From: JAOAFZ01 sp964412815
GTDB taxonomy: Bacteria; Patescibacteriota; Microgenomatia; UBA1406; GWC2-37-13
Assembly (NCBI GenBank): GCA_964412815.1
Contig: CAYPQF010000021.1
Span: 280,982 to 344,981 of the forward strand
DNA: 64,000 bases
Direction of reading: 5' to 3'
Positions 8,212-15,541 of this stretch are shown piece by piece. The first letter of the stretch is position 1. The number at the start of each line of letters is the position of its first letter. A model generated the notes under the pieces. That model was not told the DNA's origin, did no database searches, and saw only the letters and a program-made list of their open reading frames with translations. A program made the position numbers and the translations under genes.

Positions 8212-8796
8212 ATGACCATACATCAGATACTCAAGCGTATAACACACGAACGCATTACCGATATCATCTTCGACTTTGATGAAACAATCTGTACACTGCA
8301 GATTGACTGGGGAGCCTGGTCTGTTGAGATGGACCGGTTTATCCGGCAATTTGAACCTGAATTTCATGGAAGTTTATCGCATACAGCTATCAATCAACTT
8401 ACCCGTACATACGGCCCCGAATTCCGCCGCGCACTGATAGAAAAAAACACAGACCTGGAACATGCCCATTATCATGGCTATACCCGGGTAGATCAGGGGC
8501 TCGCTTTGTTGAAGGCGGTAGCGGGGGAGTGCAACGTTCATCTCTGGACCTCCAATAATCGCCAGACCGTTACTCCCGTTATGCAAAAAGAAGGAATCGA
8601 CAAGCTCTTTACCACCACCGTCTGTTATAACGACGTGCTGTATATTAAACCCGATCCGGATGGTTTTCGACTGATAAACACCACTAACCTCCCCGTATCC
8701 CAGTTTTTATTTATAGGAGATAGCGCATCAGATAGAGGAGTATGTGAAGCTCTGGGAATTGAGTTTATTGATGTACTCTCTATTGCTCAAGGATGA
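8212..8796 (+). CDS. HAD-superfamily hydrolase
   Basis: 194 residues with the HAD motifs in order. Motif I is IIFDFDETICT (catalytic Asp, about residues 18-28). Motif II is LWTSNN with its Ser/Thr. The lysine of motif III is in YIKPDPDGF. Motif IV is GDSASD. The spacing and small helical cap resemble phosphoglycolate-phosphatase or pyrophosphatase-like members. The family hydrolyses phosphate esters through an aspartyl-phosphate; the substrate is not predictable. Transcription is likely leaderless from TATAAT at 8200-8205. The stop codon abuts a strong hairpin (8797-8825) that could end transcripts from both sides. Confidence 0.8.
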   Translation: MTIHQILKRITHERITDIIFDFDETICTLQIDWGAWSVEMDRFIRQFEPEFHGSLSHTAINQLTRTYGPEFRRALIEKNTDLEHAHYHGYTRVDQGLALLKAVAGECNVHLWTSNNRQTVTPVMQKEGIDKLFTTTVCYNDVLYIKPDPDGFRLINTTNLPVSQFLFIGDSASDRGVCEALGIEFIDVLSIAQG

Positions 8797-8825
8797 TCAG
8801 ACCCGGGCGTGGTGCCCGGGTCTGA
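8797..8825. terminator. Bidirectional 12-bp terminator hairpin
   Basis: TCAGACCCGGGC (8797-8808) and GCCCGGGTCTGA (8814-8825) pair perfectly around GTGGT. It sits between the HAD gene on the plus strand and the small membrane peptide gene on the minus strand, and could serve both. There is no strong T-run on either side. Confidence 0.55.
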
Positions 8826-8888
8826 GAACTCCGACTCGTGCGGGAATGGATGTTGCAGGCAGTTGCTAGACCTCCAGGTAGAGGAATG

Positions 8889-8999
8889 TCAGCAGGACCC
8901 CAGCAGGACCCCGGCCACGACACTGCCGGTCACCACCAGGAGATACCCGGGGATAAACCGGCGCGGGTTGCGGACGGGTGCCATTGTCGCGATCTTCAT
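8889..8999 (-). CDS. Small GC-rich membrane peptide (36 residues)
   Basis: A 36-residue frame with a basic N-terminus (MKIATMAPVRNPRR) followed by one membrane-length hydrophobic segment ending in cysteine. It has GAGAGGA as Shine-Dalgarno (9007-9013), 7 nt before the ATG at 8999. A TATAAT box at 9042-9047 gives a 42-nt distance to the start. The hairpin at 8797-8825 lies downstream. Promoter, ribosome binding site, GC-rich codons and terminator together support a real gene despite its size. Function is unknown; single-pass membrane peptides can act as regulators or toxins. Confidence 0.5.
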   Translation of the reverse strand: MKIATMAPVRNPRRFIPGYLLVVTGSVVAGVLLGSC

Positions 9000-9167
9000 C
9001 GTCTTTTCCTCTCAAGATGCATCGGTCAGGATAGAGATGCTATTATACCATAAATTATCTTATAATAATTTACTGCCCCTGATCAGAACCCTCCTGTAAG
9101 CGGTTCAACCGTTCGCATATTCCTGTGTTATCATCGTTTTTTACGTACAGTATGTATAATACTTTTT

Positions 9168-9791
9168 ATGGCCGAACGACAACTTGATCCTTCTGCACAA
9201 GGTTTTTGTCGCGAAACGCTTACACTCTCTCCTGTACCGGCGCTATCCGAAGTATCCCGTCATCCATCGCTTACTCTGCCTGAAGTATCCGGTCTCGATC
9301 CAGAAATACACGCGTTTGTACAGCTGCGTATGGATCAGTTGCGGCTGATCTCGGATGTGTTTACACCTCTGGTCTATACTGCTATCGGTAAACAATTCGG
9401 TCAGGGCTATCCCATGGGTCCGGAGGATGGTGTCTGTGTTCAGTATGCCCATAACATGGTGGATGTACTGGAGAGTATCGGGTATGTTGCCGTGGAGGGG
9501 ATACACGACATTAGCCGCTCCAGTGAACACCGGGCAGTGCTGTGCCAGCGGGCAGAAGACGAATCAGACTGGCCGGAACCGGTATTTCTGATGGATGGGA
9601 CGTTTAAGCAGTACCGCGTAGGGAGACAGGCACCAGATCAGATGATTCTCTATATGCATGATTTCCGCACCCTTGAACAGCAGTTGCATCTCTATGGAAT
9701 ACCGCCCGCTATGCATCGTATCTGGATGAATATGGGAGCCTATCTGCCTAAACTGGGGGAACGGCGGCTCCTCAAAAGCTATCAACCGTAA
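9168..9791 (+). CDS. Putative transglutaminase-like / papain-like cysteine protein
   Basis: 207 residues, cytoplasmic. The order of motifs suggests a Cys-His-Asp triad of the transglutaminase/papain-like fold. GVCVQYAHNMVD (Cys at about 88) starts a helix, SSEHRAVL carries the His, and PVFLMDGTFKQY carries the Asp on the next strand. This is inference from motif order; overall similarity to a named family is not obvious. The TATAAT box at 9155-9160 ends 7 nt before the ATG, so it is likely leaderless. The 3' end runs directly into the remnant of an EamA transporter gene (9782-10377), which suggests a deletion joined the two. Confidence 0.5.
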   Translation: MAERQLDPSAQGFCRETLTLSPVPALSEVSRHPSLTLPEVSGLDPEIHAFVQLRMDQLRLISDVFTPLVYTAIGKQFGQGYPMGPEDGVCVQYAHNMVDVLESIGYVAVEGIHDISRSSEHRAVLCQRAEDESDWPEPVFLMDGTFKQYRVGRQAPDQMILYMHDFRTLEQQLHLYGIPPAMHRIWMNMGAYLPKLGERRLLKSYQP

Positions 9792-10377
9792 CAGTAGTAG
9801 CCGCTAAAATCGCCCTGGAAGCCATCCCTCCGTTCACGCTGGTATTTCTCCGCTTTCTATCGGCCACAATGCTTCTATTGCCATTTTTAGTGCCTCGTGG
9901 TGAGCTTTCATGGGCGAAACTCCGGCAACTATGGTGGATAGGCCTTCTGGGAGCACTCAATCCGGTCTTATTGTTTATCGCATTACCATTCACACAGGCA
10001 TCTGTTTCGCCACTGATTTATGCCTCTGTTCCGGCACTTACCGCAGTCTATCTATTTCTGACAGCCGGATCCCGCTTAACAACCAGGCAGGAAGCAGGGG
10101 TGTGCAGGAAACTGCCTGGCAGAGCATGCTGGGGTCGATTTCGTACCGTCATCTGCTTGCCGCGCTGGCAACCGGTATACTGGGAAGTGGCATGTTTTAT
10201 CTGGTATACCAGTGGGCACTGGCCGCCGGCAGCGAAGTCGCTGCAAATCTGTTTACTTATCTACAGCCCGTGGCTACCATTCTGATGGCCGTTGTGTTGT
10301 TAGGGGAATCCGTAGGTTGGTCATTTGTGATAGGGGGAGTACTGGCCGTGATTGGAGCGCATGTGGCGCGTAAGTAG
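9782..10377 (+). pseudogene. Decayed EamA/DMT-family transporter
   Basis: Two halves of an EamA (drug/metabolite transporter) protein lie in different frames. From 9782 one frame reads a truncated first half (VVAAKIALEAIPPFTLVFLR and following), lacking the first membrane segment. From about 10090 another frame carries the end of the second EamA repeat (YLQPVATILMAVVLLGE and following) to TAG at 10377. The start of the second repeat is missing. So the gene has a 5' deletion, a frameshift and an internal deletion, and is not functional. The 5' break lies in the last codons of the upstream gene. Confidence 0.7.
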
Positions 10378-10389
10378 TGGTACCTCTCA

Positions 10390-11259
10390 TTAATCATTCG
10401 CAACTTCCTGTTGAGCCATCTGTTGAAAATGGGCAAGCTCAACACCATGCATACTCCGGAACGCTCCTTCATCTTCCCATTCGTAATAAAACGACCCAAA
10501 GGCACGATCCCGGTCAGCCTGAGGAACCGCAAACGCCGAAAACCGTTGTAGATAATAGTTCAAAGAAAGATCAACCGCATATATACTTCCGCGACCTGAG
10601 CGTAGAGAAGGCATGCCATTTTCGTTCAGTTCGTACCCTGGTCGTGAATGCGACAGTACCGAACCTGGCGGCAGAAGCAGGTTACCTACCCGCACCGGCG
10701 ACAATGTTAAACACAATCGATCATTCTCTTCTCCATGTTTTTCTACCCAGAGTGGTTGCCCAGTTCCCGGATGAAGCCCCAGATGGAACCGGTCCTGTCG
10801 CAATCTACGTTCGGGATGGAGAAAATAAGCAAACTTCGGTTCCACATTGCCGCAACGAAGGGTATGTTTATACGACTCACTGCTGTAGGGGAGTGTTAAC
10901 AGAGTTGGATTTATCGACTCTCCCACAGAAGGATCTGCTAGATCCATTAACGTAGTCAGCAGCATCACCGTTTCGGGATGTTGTGCCAGCTGCATGGCTG
11001 AAGTCAGCCGTTTGAGCTGGCTGGTACCCACCATCTCCCGTGGTAAGGGCTGAGAACCATCGGCAAATTGCTTCAGATTTGTGTAAAAAAAGCGGATACT
11101 AAAGTACTCCTCATACGGATCTCCCGTAGCGGGATCAAAATACGGGAGATCGAGACAACTCTCCATCAGACCGGGCGGGAACATCCGGTACGCCTGTTGA
11201 AGCTGTGCCAGCTCATTTGGTGCCGGAGCGATGCTGAGATGTTCAGGTGATCTAGCCAT
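10390..11259 (-). CDS. Hypothetical protein
   Basis: 289 residues, soluble, with no signal peptide or membrane segment. The N-terminal half is mostly helical. The C-terminal half is rich in strands and aromatic residues. I do not recognise the family. Codon use matches the moderate-GC genes. It converges with the EamA remnant (12 nt between ends) and lies downstream of the kinase-like gene on the same strand, 140 nt away, probably with its own promoter. Confidence 0.6.
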   Translation of the reverse strand: MARSPEHLSIAPAPNELAQLQQAYRMFPPGLMESCLDLPYFDPATGDPYEEYFSIRFFYTNLKQFADGSQPLPREMVGTSQLKRLTSAMQLAQHPETVMLLTTLMDLADPSVGESINPTLLTLPYSSESYKHTLRCGNVEPKFAYFLHPERRLRQDRFHLGLHPGTGQPLWVEKHGEENDRLCLTLSPVRVGNLLLPPGSVLSHSRPGYELNENGMPSLRSGRGSIYAVDLSLNYYLQRFSAFAVPQADRDRAFGSFYYEWEDEGAFRSMHGVELAHFQQMAQQEVAND

Positions 11260-11401
11260 AACGATGTATTTAATTGTTGTTTGGTTTGTTGAAATGACCC
11301 GTCAGGTGTGCGTGGCTTATAAGAACGCACGTTTAGGATCATAGTATATCACATGATATCATCTATGTATACCTGCCAAGCGAAGAACTCAAAAAAGAAG
11401 A

Positions 11402-12172
11402 TTAATCAAAAATATCTCCATCAACATAGAGTAAACGCCCATCCGGGGTACGCACCACATTCTGTTGATTGAGGTCAAAATCAGACTCATCAATGCCACG
11501 TTCCAGCAGATTTTTCCGAAACAGCACAATATCATCTGCGGTTGCATATGAGCCTTCGATATATTCACTGGCAAACAACGCGTCGGTACCATCCCGTAAT
11601 AGTCTGACCGCGGGCACCAGCCCTTGCAACTCCTGGAGTCGTTTTGTGAGCCGGACTGCGTCAGCTTCAGACAACTGTTTTGGTCTGAGAACCCAGCCAC
11701 GCTTTGCTGGAGGAGTACTATCCGGACCCTCTCCATCTTCATGCGACGGTTGCTCCCAGCCGACAGCCAGCTCCTGTCCATCGGTCATTAACTGGAGATC
11801 TACAGATTCAATAAAATCAGTTAATGCCGCACGCTGTTCAAAATTACCCCGATCCATCCAATGTGCCAGTCTGGCACGTGCCGGTTCCTGTTGCGCAAGT
11901 GTTACCAGCTGGTCTGGAGTGTAGTTCAACCGGCTGATCACCAGTTCGTTCCGCATACGCGTTCCCAGCGTACTCAATTCTGTATCGGAAAGTGAGACAC
12001 TGCGCGCAAGCCATTCTTGCGGGGAAGCTCCCGGATGAATCTGGTCGAGAACAGACACAATCGTATCCCGGTGTGAATGCGGGTACCGGACAGTCATTGC
12101 CAGCAGATTTTGGTACGCAGACGCACCCCATTCACGGTCTGAGTATTGGAGTGGTGCTTCCGGAGTAGTCAT
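11402..12172 (-). CDS. Protein with kinase-like C-terminal motifs
   Basis: 256 residues. The C-terminus reads ERGIDESDFDLNQQNVV, then a short loop and LLYVDGD. This resembles the catalytic loop (D-x-N) and metal-binding Asp of protein-kinase-like and aminoglycoside-phosphotransferase-like folds. The N-terminal part is helical and a glycine-rich loop is not obvious, so activity is uncertain. It could be a divergent or inactive kinase. TATACT (12180-12185 on this strand) ends 7 nt before the ATG at 12172, giving a leaderless start. It is divergent from the small membrane protein at 12265. Confidence 0.5.
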   Translation of the reverse strand: MTTPEAPLQYSDREWGASAYQNLLAMTVRYPHSHRDTIVSVLDQIHPGASPQEWLARSVSLSDTELSTLGTRMRNELVISRLNYTPDQLVTLAQQEPARARLAHWMDRGNFEQRAALTDFIESVDLQLMTDGQELAVGWEQPSHEDGEGPDSTPPAKRGWVLRPKQLSEADAVRLTKRLQELQGLVPAVRLLRDGTDALFASEYIEGSYATADDIVLFRKNLLERGIDESDFDLNQQNVVRTPDGRLLYVDGDIFD

Positions 12173-12264
12173 ACCATTTAGTATACCCTATGTAAGAAGA
12201 GACAGAGACTGTTCCGTTGTTCTAAAGAAGCAAAGTCCACTTCCAAGAGGAGTATACTATCTCT

Positions 12265-12486
12265 ATGAACATCACTCGTATGCCACGCTGGCACCTATTT
12301 ACGCTACTCGTATTTGCAGTATCATGGATCCCGGTTGGGCTGTTGTATCTTGCCGGGGTGCGACTGGCAGGAGGCAATGAGTTTATTGTGGGGATGTCTG
12401 GCCTGGCAGGGTTTATCGCGTTGGCATTTGCCAACCTGGTGTTATATCTGCGGGGTGACTGGAGAGCGTGGGGGAAGATGGTGTGA
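12265..12486 (+). CDS. Small two-helix membrane protein
   Basis: 73 residues with two hydrophobic segments (about 9-31 and 40-61) and a basic end. No family is recognised. TATACT (12253-12258) ends 6 nt before the ATG, the window's leaderless pattern, which supports a real gene. It shares a short divergent promoter region with the kinase-like gene at 11402-12172. Confidence 0.55.
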   Translation: MNITRMPRWHLFTLLVFAVSWIPVGLLYLAGVRLAGGNEFIVGMSGLAGFIALAFANLVLYLRGDWRAWGKMV

Positions 12487-12632
12487 GGTGGGTGTAGTGG
12501 ACAATTATCTTAGAACTCCTAGACATAGTGTTTGATCTCTCCAACTTTAAATACAGATTTTTATAATTAAGTTTAGTGATCTAAATTTAAATATAAGTTG
12601 ACATAATTAAGTTTGCCTATTATACTTTCCAT

Positions 12633-13778
12633 ATGCAAGATATCTTTCAGGCAGGAACATACCAGACACATCATTACAATAAAACGTATGAGTATCAGAG
12701 CTTTTTACCCAGCTCTGTAAACAAAGAGTTTTATTGGCAGGATAGACGTATTACCCTTATGCTCGAAGAGGCCATGCGACGTCTTGGTGAATTGAATGCA
12801 TACTCTACACTGGTACCGGATGTATCCTTTTTTATCAAAATGCACGTTGTTAAAGAAGCAACAACATCCAGCAGAATCGAAGGAACGAGAACAGAAATTG
12901 ATGAAGCATTGCGGGAGGAGCAGGATATCGATCCCGAGCGAAGAGATGACTGGAATGAAGTACAGAACTATATCCACGCACTTGCCTATGCTATAGACGG
13001 GTTATCACAACTCCCTCTTTCGATACGACTGTTAAAAGAAACACACGCCCGGCTTATGGCTAATGTCCGGGGAATGCATAAGGGTCCGGGTGAGATCCGG
13101 AGAAGCCAGAACTGGATCGGTGGATCCAGTATTTCGGACGCGTTTTTTATACCGCCACACCAGGACGAAGTCCCCGCTCTCATTGGGGACCTTGAAAAAT
13201 TCTGGCACAACGAACGATTACAGATACCTCATCTGATCAAAATTGCACTCAGCCACTATCAATTTGAAACAATTCATCCATTTCTTGACGGGAATGGAAG
13301 AACCGGCCGATTACTGATTACGTTACATCTGGTGAGCTTAGGCATTCTCAAAAAACCGACCTTATACTTGTCAGACTTTTTTGAACGGAATAAAGGATCA
13401 TATTATGATGCTCTCACTATCGTCCGGTCATCTAACGATATAGAACAGTGGCTTCGTTTTTTTTTGACGGGAGTAATCGAAACTGCCACAAAGGGAGTGG
13501 ATACGTTCGAAAAAATAATTGCCTTACGTACCCAGTATGAAGATCGCATTATGCGACTGGGAAAAAAAGCCCCGACAGCCAAGCGCTTGTTGCAGCAGCT
13601 CTATGGACAACCGGTGTTTAATACCGGACATGTTGAAAAATGGCTTGATGTAAGCCCACCAACGGCGAACAGTCTGATTTCCGATCTGATGGATCAACAT
13701 ATACTGCGTGAAATTACGGGATACAGCCGGAACCGGATGTACGAACTGGGGGAATATCTGGATCTGTTTGCACGATAA
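12633..13778 (+). CDS. fic: Fic-family protein (AMP transferase) with winged-helix end
   Basis: 381 residues. The central Fic core carries the full active motif HPFLDGNGRTGR (about 213-224), with catalytic His and the phosphate-binding Arg residues. An N-terminal SSRIEG (about 78-83) matches the S/T-x-x-x-E-G/N inhibitory helix, so this is a self-inhibited type. The last 80 residues look like a winged helix, as in Fic proteins tied to transcription or DNA. Family role: transfer of AMP to hydroxyl groups of target proteins. TATACT (12621-12626) ends 6 nt before the ATG. It opens the defence/toxin island that includes a second Fic-like gene at 13974. Confidence 0.9.
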   Translation: MQDIFQAGTYQTHHYNKTYEYQSFLPSSVNKEFYWQDRRITLMLEEAMRRLGELNAYSTLVPDVSFFIKMHVVKEATTSSRIEGTRTEIDEALREEQDIDPERRDDWNEVQNYIHALAYAIDGLSQLPLSIRLLKETHARLMANVRGMHKGPGEIRRSQNWIGGSSISDAFFIPPHQDEVPALIGDLEKFWHNERLQIPHLIKIALSHYQFETIHPFLDGNGRTGRLLITLHLVSLGILKKPTLYLSDFFERNKGSYYDALTIVRSSNDIEQWLRFFLTGVIETATKGVDTFEKIIALRTQYEDRIMRLGKKAPTAKRLLQQLYGQPVFNTGHVEKWLDVSPPTANSLISDLMDQHILREITGYSRNRMYELGEYLDLFAR

Positions 13779-13855
13779 AAGAAGCTCACCTGTTTTGAAT
13801 ACGCAGGAGGAGAGGTATTTCTGTATACGTTGAAAGGTACGTATAGGAGCTTCTT
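13779..13855 (+). repeat. Inverted repeat between the two Fic genes
   Basis: AAGAAGCTC (13779-13787) and GAGCTTCTT (13847-13855) are exact reverse complements 59 nt apart. They start at the end of the fic gene, and the right arm runs into the -35 box of a promoter (13854-13859). It may form a hairpin limiting read-through, or be a regulator site. Confidence 0.4.
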
Positions 13856-13889
13856 ACAATCCCTGGACGAAGTTGTATAATGGGGGTAT
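13852..13889 (+). repeat. Promoter repeat, copy 1 (start codon lost)
   Basis: A 38-nt block shared with 14971-15008: 30 nt identical, one mismatch, then GGGGTAT. It is a good promoter, TTACAA (13854-13859), 16 nt, TATAAT (13876-13881). In this copy the sequence after GGGGT is ATAACC instead of the ATGATC that starts the GNAT gene at the second copy, so no start codon follows directly. It may now drive the RhuM-Fic gene 90 nt downstream. Confidence 0.7.
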
Positions 13890-13973
13890 AACCTCTTAAA
13901 AAAGAGTCGGACTGCATCAAGTTGCATAGCGCAATTAATTCGATAGTTAAGGATATTGAGGGAGTAACATAAT

Positions 13974-14951
13974 ATGGAAAACAAGATAGTAATTTACCAA
14001 ACAGAAAAAGGTGAAATAGAGTTTAAAGGTCATTTGCAAAAAGAAACTATTTGGGCAAGTTTACAGCAGATTGCCGATCTTTTTGAGACTGATAAATCCG
14101 GTATTTCCCGTCATATTAAAAATATATATGATTCTAAAGAATTGGATCAGAGTTCAACTGTTGCAGTTTTTGCAACAGTTCAAACAGAAGGCAATAGACA
14201 AGTAAAGAGAGATGTAGAATATTACAACCTGGACCTAATCTTATCTGTTGGGTATCGTGTCAATTCCAAGAGAGCAACACGGTTCCGCCAGTGGGCAACA
14301 ACAACCCTCCGCGAACACATAACTCAAGGCTATACCTTAAACCGGAACCGGATTTCCAACAATTATCACCACTTTTTACAAGCAGTAGAATCTGTTAAAC
14401 AATTATTGCCCCCCAGTGGCGAAGTACCCGCAAGCGGTGCACTGGAGCTGATACTGATGTTTGCCGATACGTGGTTATCGCTGGATGCATATGATCGTTC
14501 CACATTGCCACAAACCGGCGCCAGCAAAAAGCAGGTAGCTATTACCGCCGAAGAGCTGGCAACCGCAATACAAGAGCTAAAAAACGAGCTAATCCGAAAA
14601 GAACAGGCAACCGGCATCTTTGCACAAGAGCGCCAGAGTGATGCCATTGGTGGAATTGTCGGCACGGTGTTTCAGTCGGTATTTGGCGAGGACGCTTACC
14701 CCACCGTTGAAGAAAAAGCAGCGCACTTACTGTACTTTATTGTTAAAAATCATCCCTTTACCGATGGAAATAAGCGCAGTGGAGCATTTGCCTTTATCTG
14801 GTTTCTCAACAAAGCAGGACTCCTGCAACAAAATTCGATGACACCGGAAGCGCTGACTGCACTAACCCTACTGGTTGCTGAAAGCAAGCCACAGGATAAA
14901 GAGCGTATTGTGGGGCTGGTGTTACAGTTGTTACGAGTTGGAAAACCGTAA
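13974..14951 (+). CDS. RhuM-like domain fused to Fic/Doc domain
   Basis: 325 residues. The N-terminal half (about 1-150) has the RhuM/virulence-protein pattern: a helix-turn-helix-like start (QQIADLFETDKSGISRHIKN) and RRDVEYYNLDLILSVGYRV-type sequence. The C-terminal half carries a Doc-type Fic motif, HPFTDGNKRSG (about 259-269), with catalytic His. Proteins of this architecture are found in mobile and phage-linked loci; the Doc domain may modify a target by AMP or phosphate transfer. A GGGAG site lies 8-12 nt before the ATG. Direct promoter repeats lie on both sides of the gene (13852 and 14971), which suggests insertion or duplication. Confidence 0.85.
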   Translation: MENKIVIYQTEKGEIEFKGHLQKETIWASLQQIADLFETDKSGISRHIKNIYDSKELDQSSTVAVFATVQTEGNRQVKRDVEYYNLDLILSVGYRVNSKRATRFRQWATTTLREHITQGYTLNRNRISNNYHHFLQAVESVKQLLPPSGEVPASGALELILMFADTWLSLDAYDRSTLPQTGASKKQVAITAEELATAIQELKNELIRKEQATGIFAQERQSDAIGGIVGTVFQSVFGEDAYPTVEEKAAHLLYFIVKNHPFTDGNKRSGAFAFIWFLNKAGLLQQNSMTPEALTALTLLVAESKPQDKERIVGLVLQLLRVGKP

Positions 14952-14970
14952 CTAACCGAATGAGTGCGAC

Positions 14971-15008
14971 TCTTACAATCCCTGGACGAAGTTGTATAAT
15001 AGGGGTAT
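14971..15008 (+). repeat. Promoter repeat, copy 2 (drives GNAT gene)
   Basis: TTACAA (14973-14978), 16 nt, TATAAT (14995-15000), then 6 nt and the ATG at 15007. This copy keeps the leaderless gene start and is probably the ancestral one. It is 37/38 identical to 13852-13889. Confidence 0.75.
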
Positions 15009-15471
15009 GATCATCAGGCCTGCACAACCTTCAGATATCGAGACTCTACGAGAATTAAATGATCAGGTCTTCCAACATGACGCGCAGTTTGACCCCGTAT
15101 TGCAGGGACAATGGGCTGCTTCCCCGTTAGGCACCGCGTATTACACCGGCCTTGCCACCGGTACCTATGGCGCCTGTTTTGTGGCAGAAGACCTGGAACA
15201 GGCTGTAGTTGCCGGCTATGTCGCACTACACGAAAAAGAGTTTGATTACCGGAATGGCAAGTTTTTAGAGATCGAAAACATTGGCGTGCGACCCGAATAC
15301 CGGAGCCAGGGGATTGGCAAAATGCTGATGCAGCGGGTGCGGGAGTATGCAAAAGAACATGGATATACGAGATTGCTGGTGGAGACCCGCTGGGGAAACG
15401 AGGGCGCACGGCGGTTTTATAAACAGTGTGGGTTTGCGGAGAGCGGGGTGGAGTTTGAGTGTGGGGTGTGA
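15007..15471 (+). CDS. GNAT-family N-acetyltransferase
   Basis: 154 residues. The acetyl-CoA-binding motif A is clear: IENIGVRPEYRSQGIGKML, with R-x-x-G-x-G/A. A typical GNAT ending follows (ARRFYKQCGF). The family transfers an acetyl group from acetyl-CoA to an amine; the substrate is unknown. The start at 15007 is set by the TATAAT box 6 nt upstream, within the duplicated promoter. It lies between the RhuM-Fic gene and the restriction locus. Confidence 0.88.
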   Translation: MIIRPAQPSDIETLRELNDQVFQHDAQFDPVLQGQWAASPLGTAYYTGLATGTYGACFVAEDLEQAVVAGYVALHEKEFDYRNGKFLEIENIGVRPEYRSQGIGKMLMQRVREYAKEHGYTRLLVETRWGNEGARRFYKQCGFAESGVEFECGV

Positions 15472-15541
15472 GGGGGGGGGTAAAAACTACAATATAATCC
15501 TATGAAATACCTAGTTCAGTTGATACAATAAATTCTGAAAA

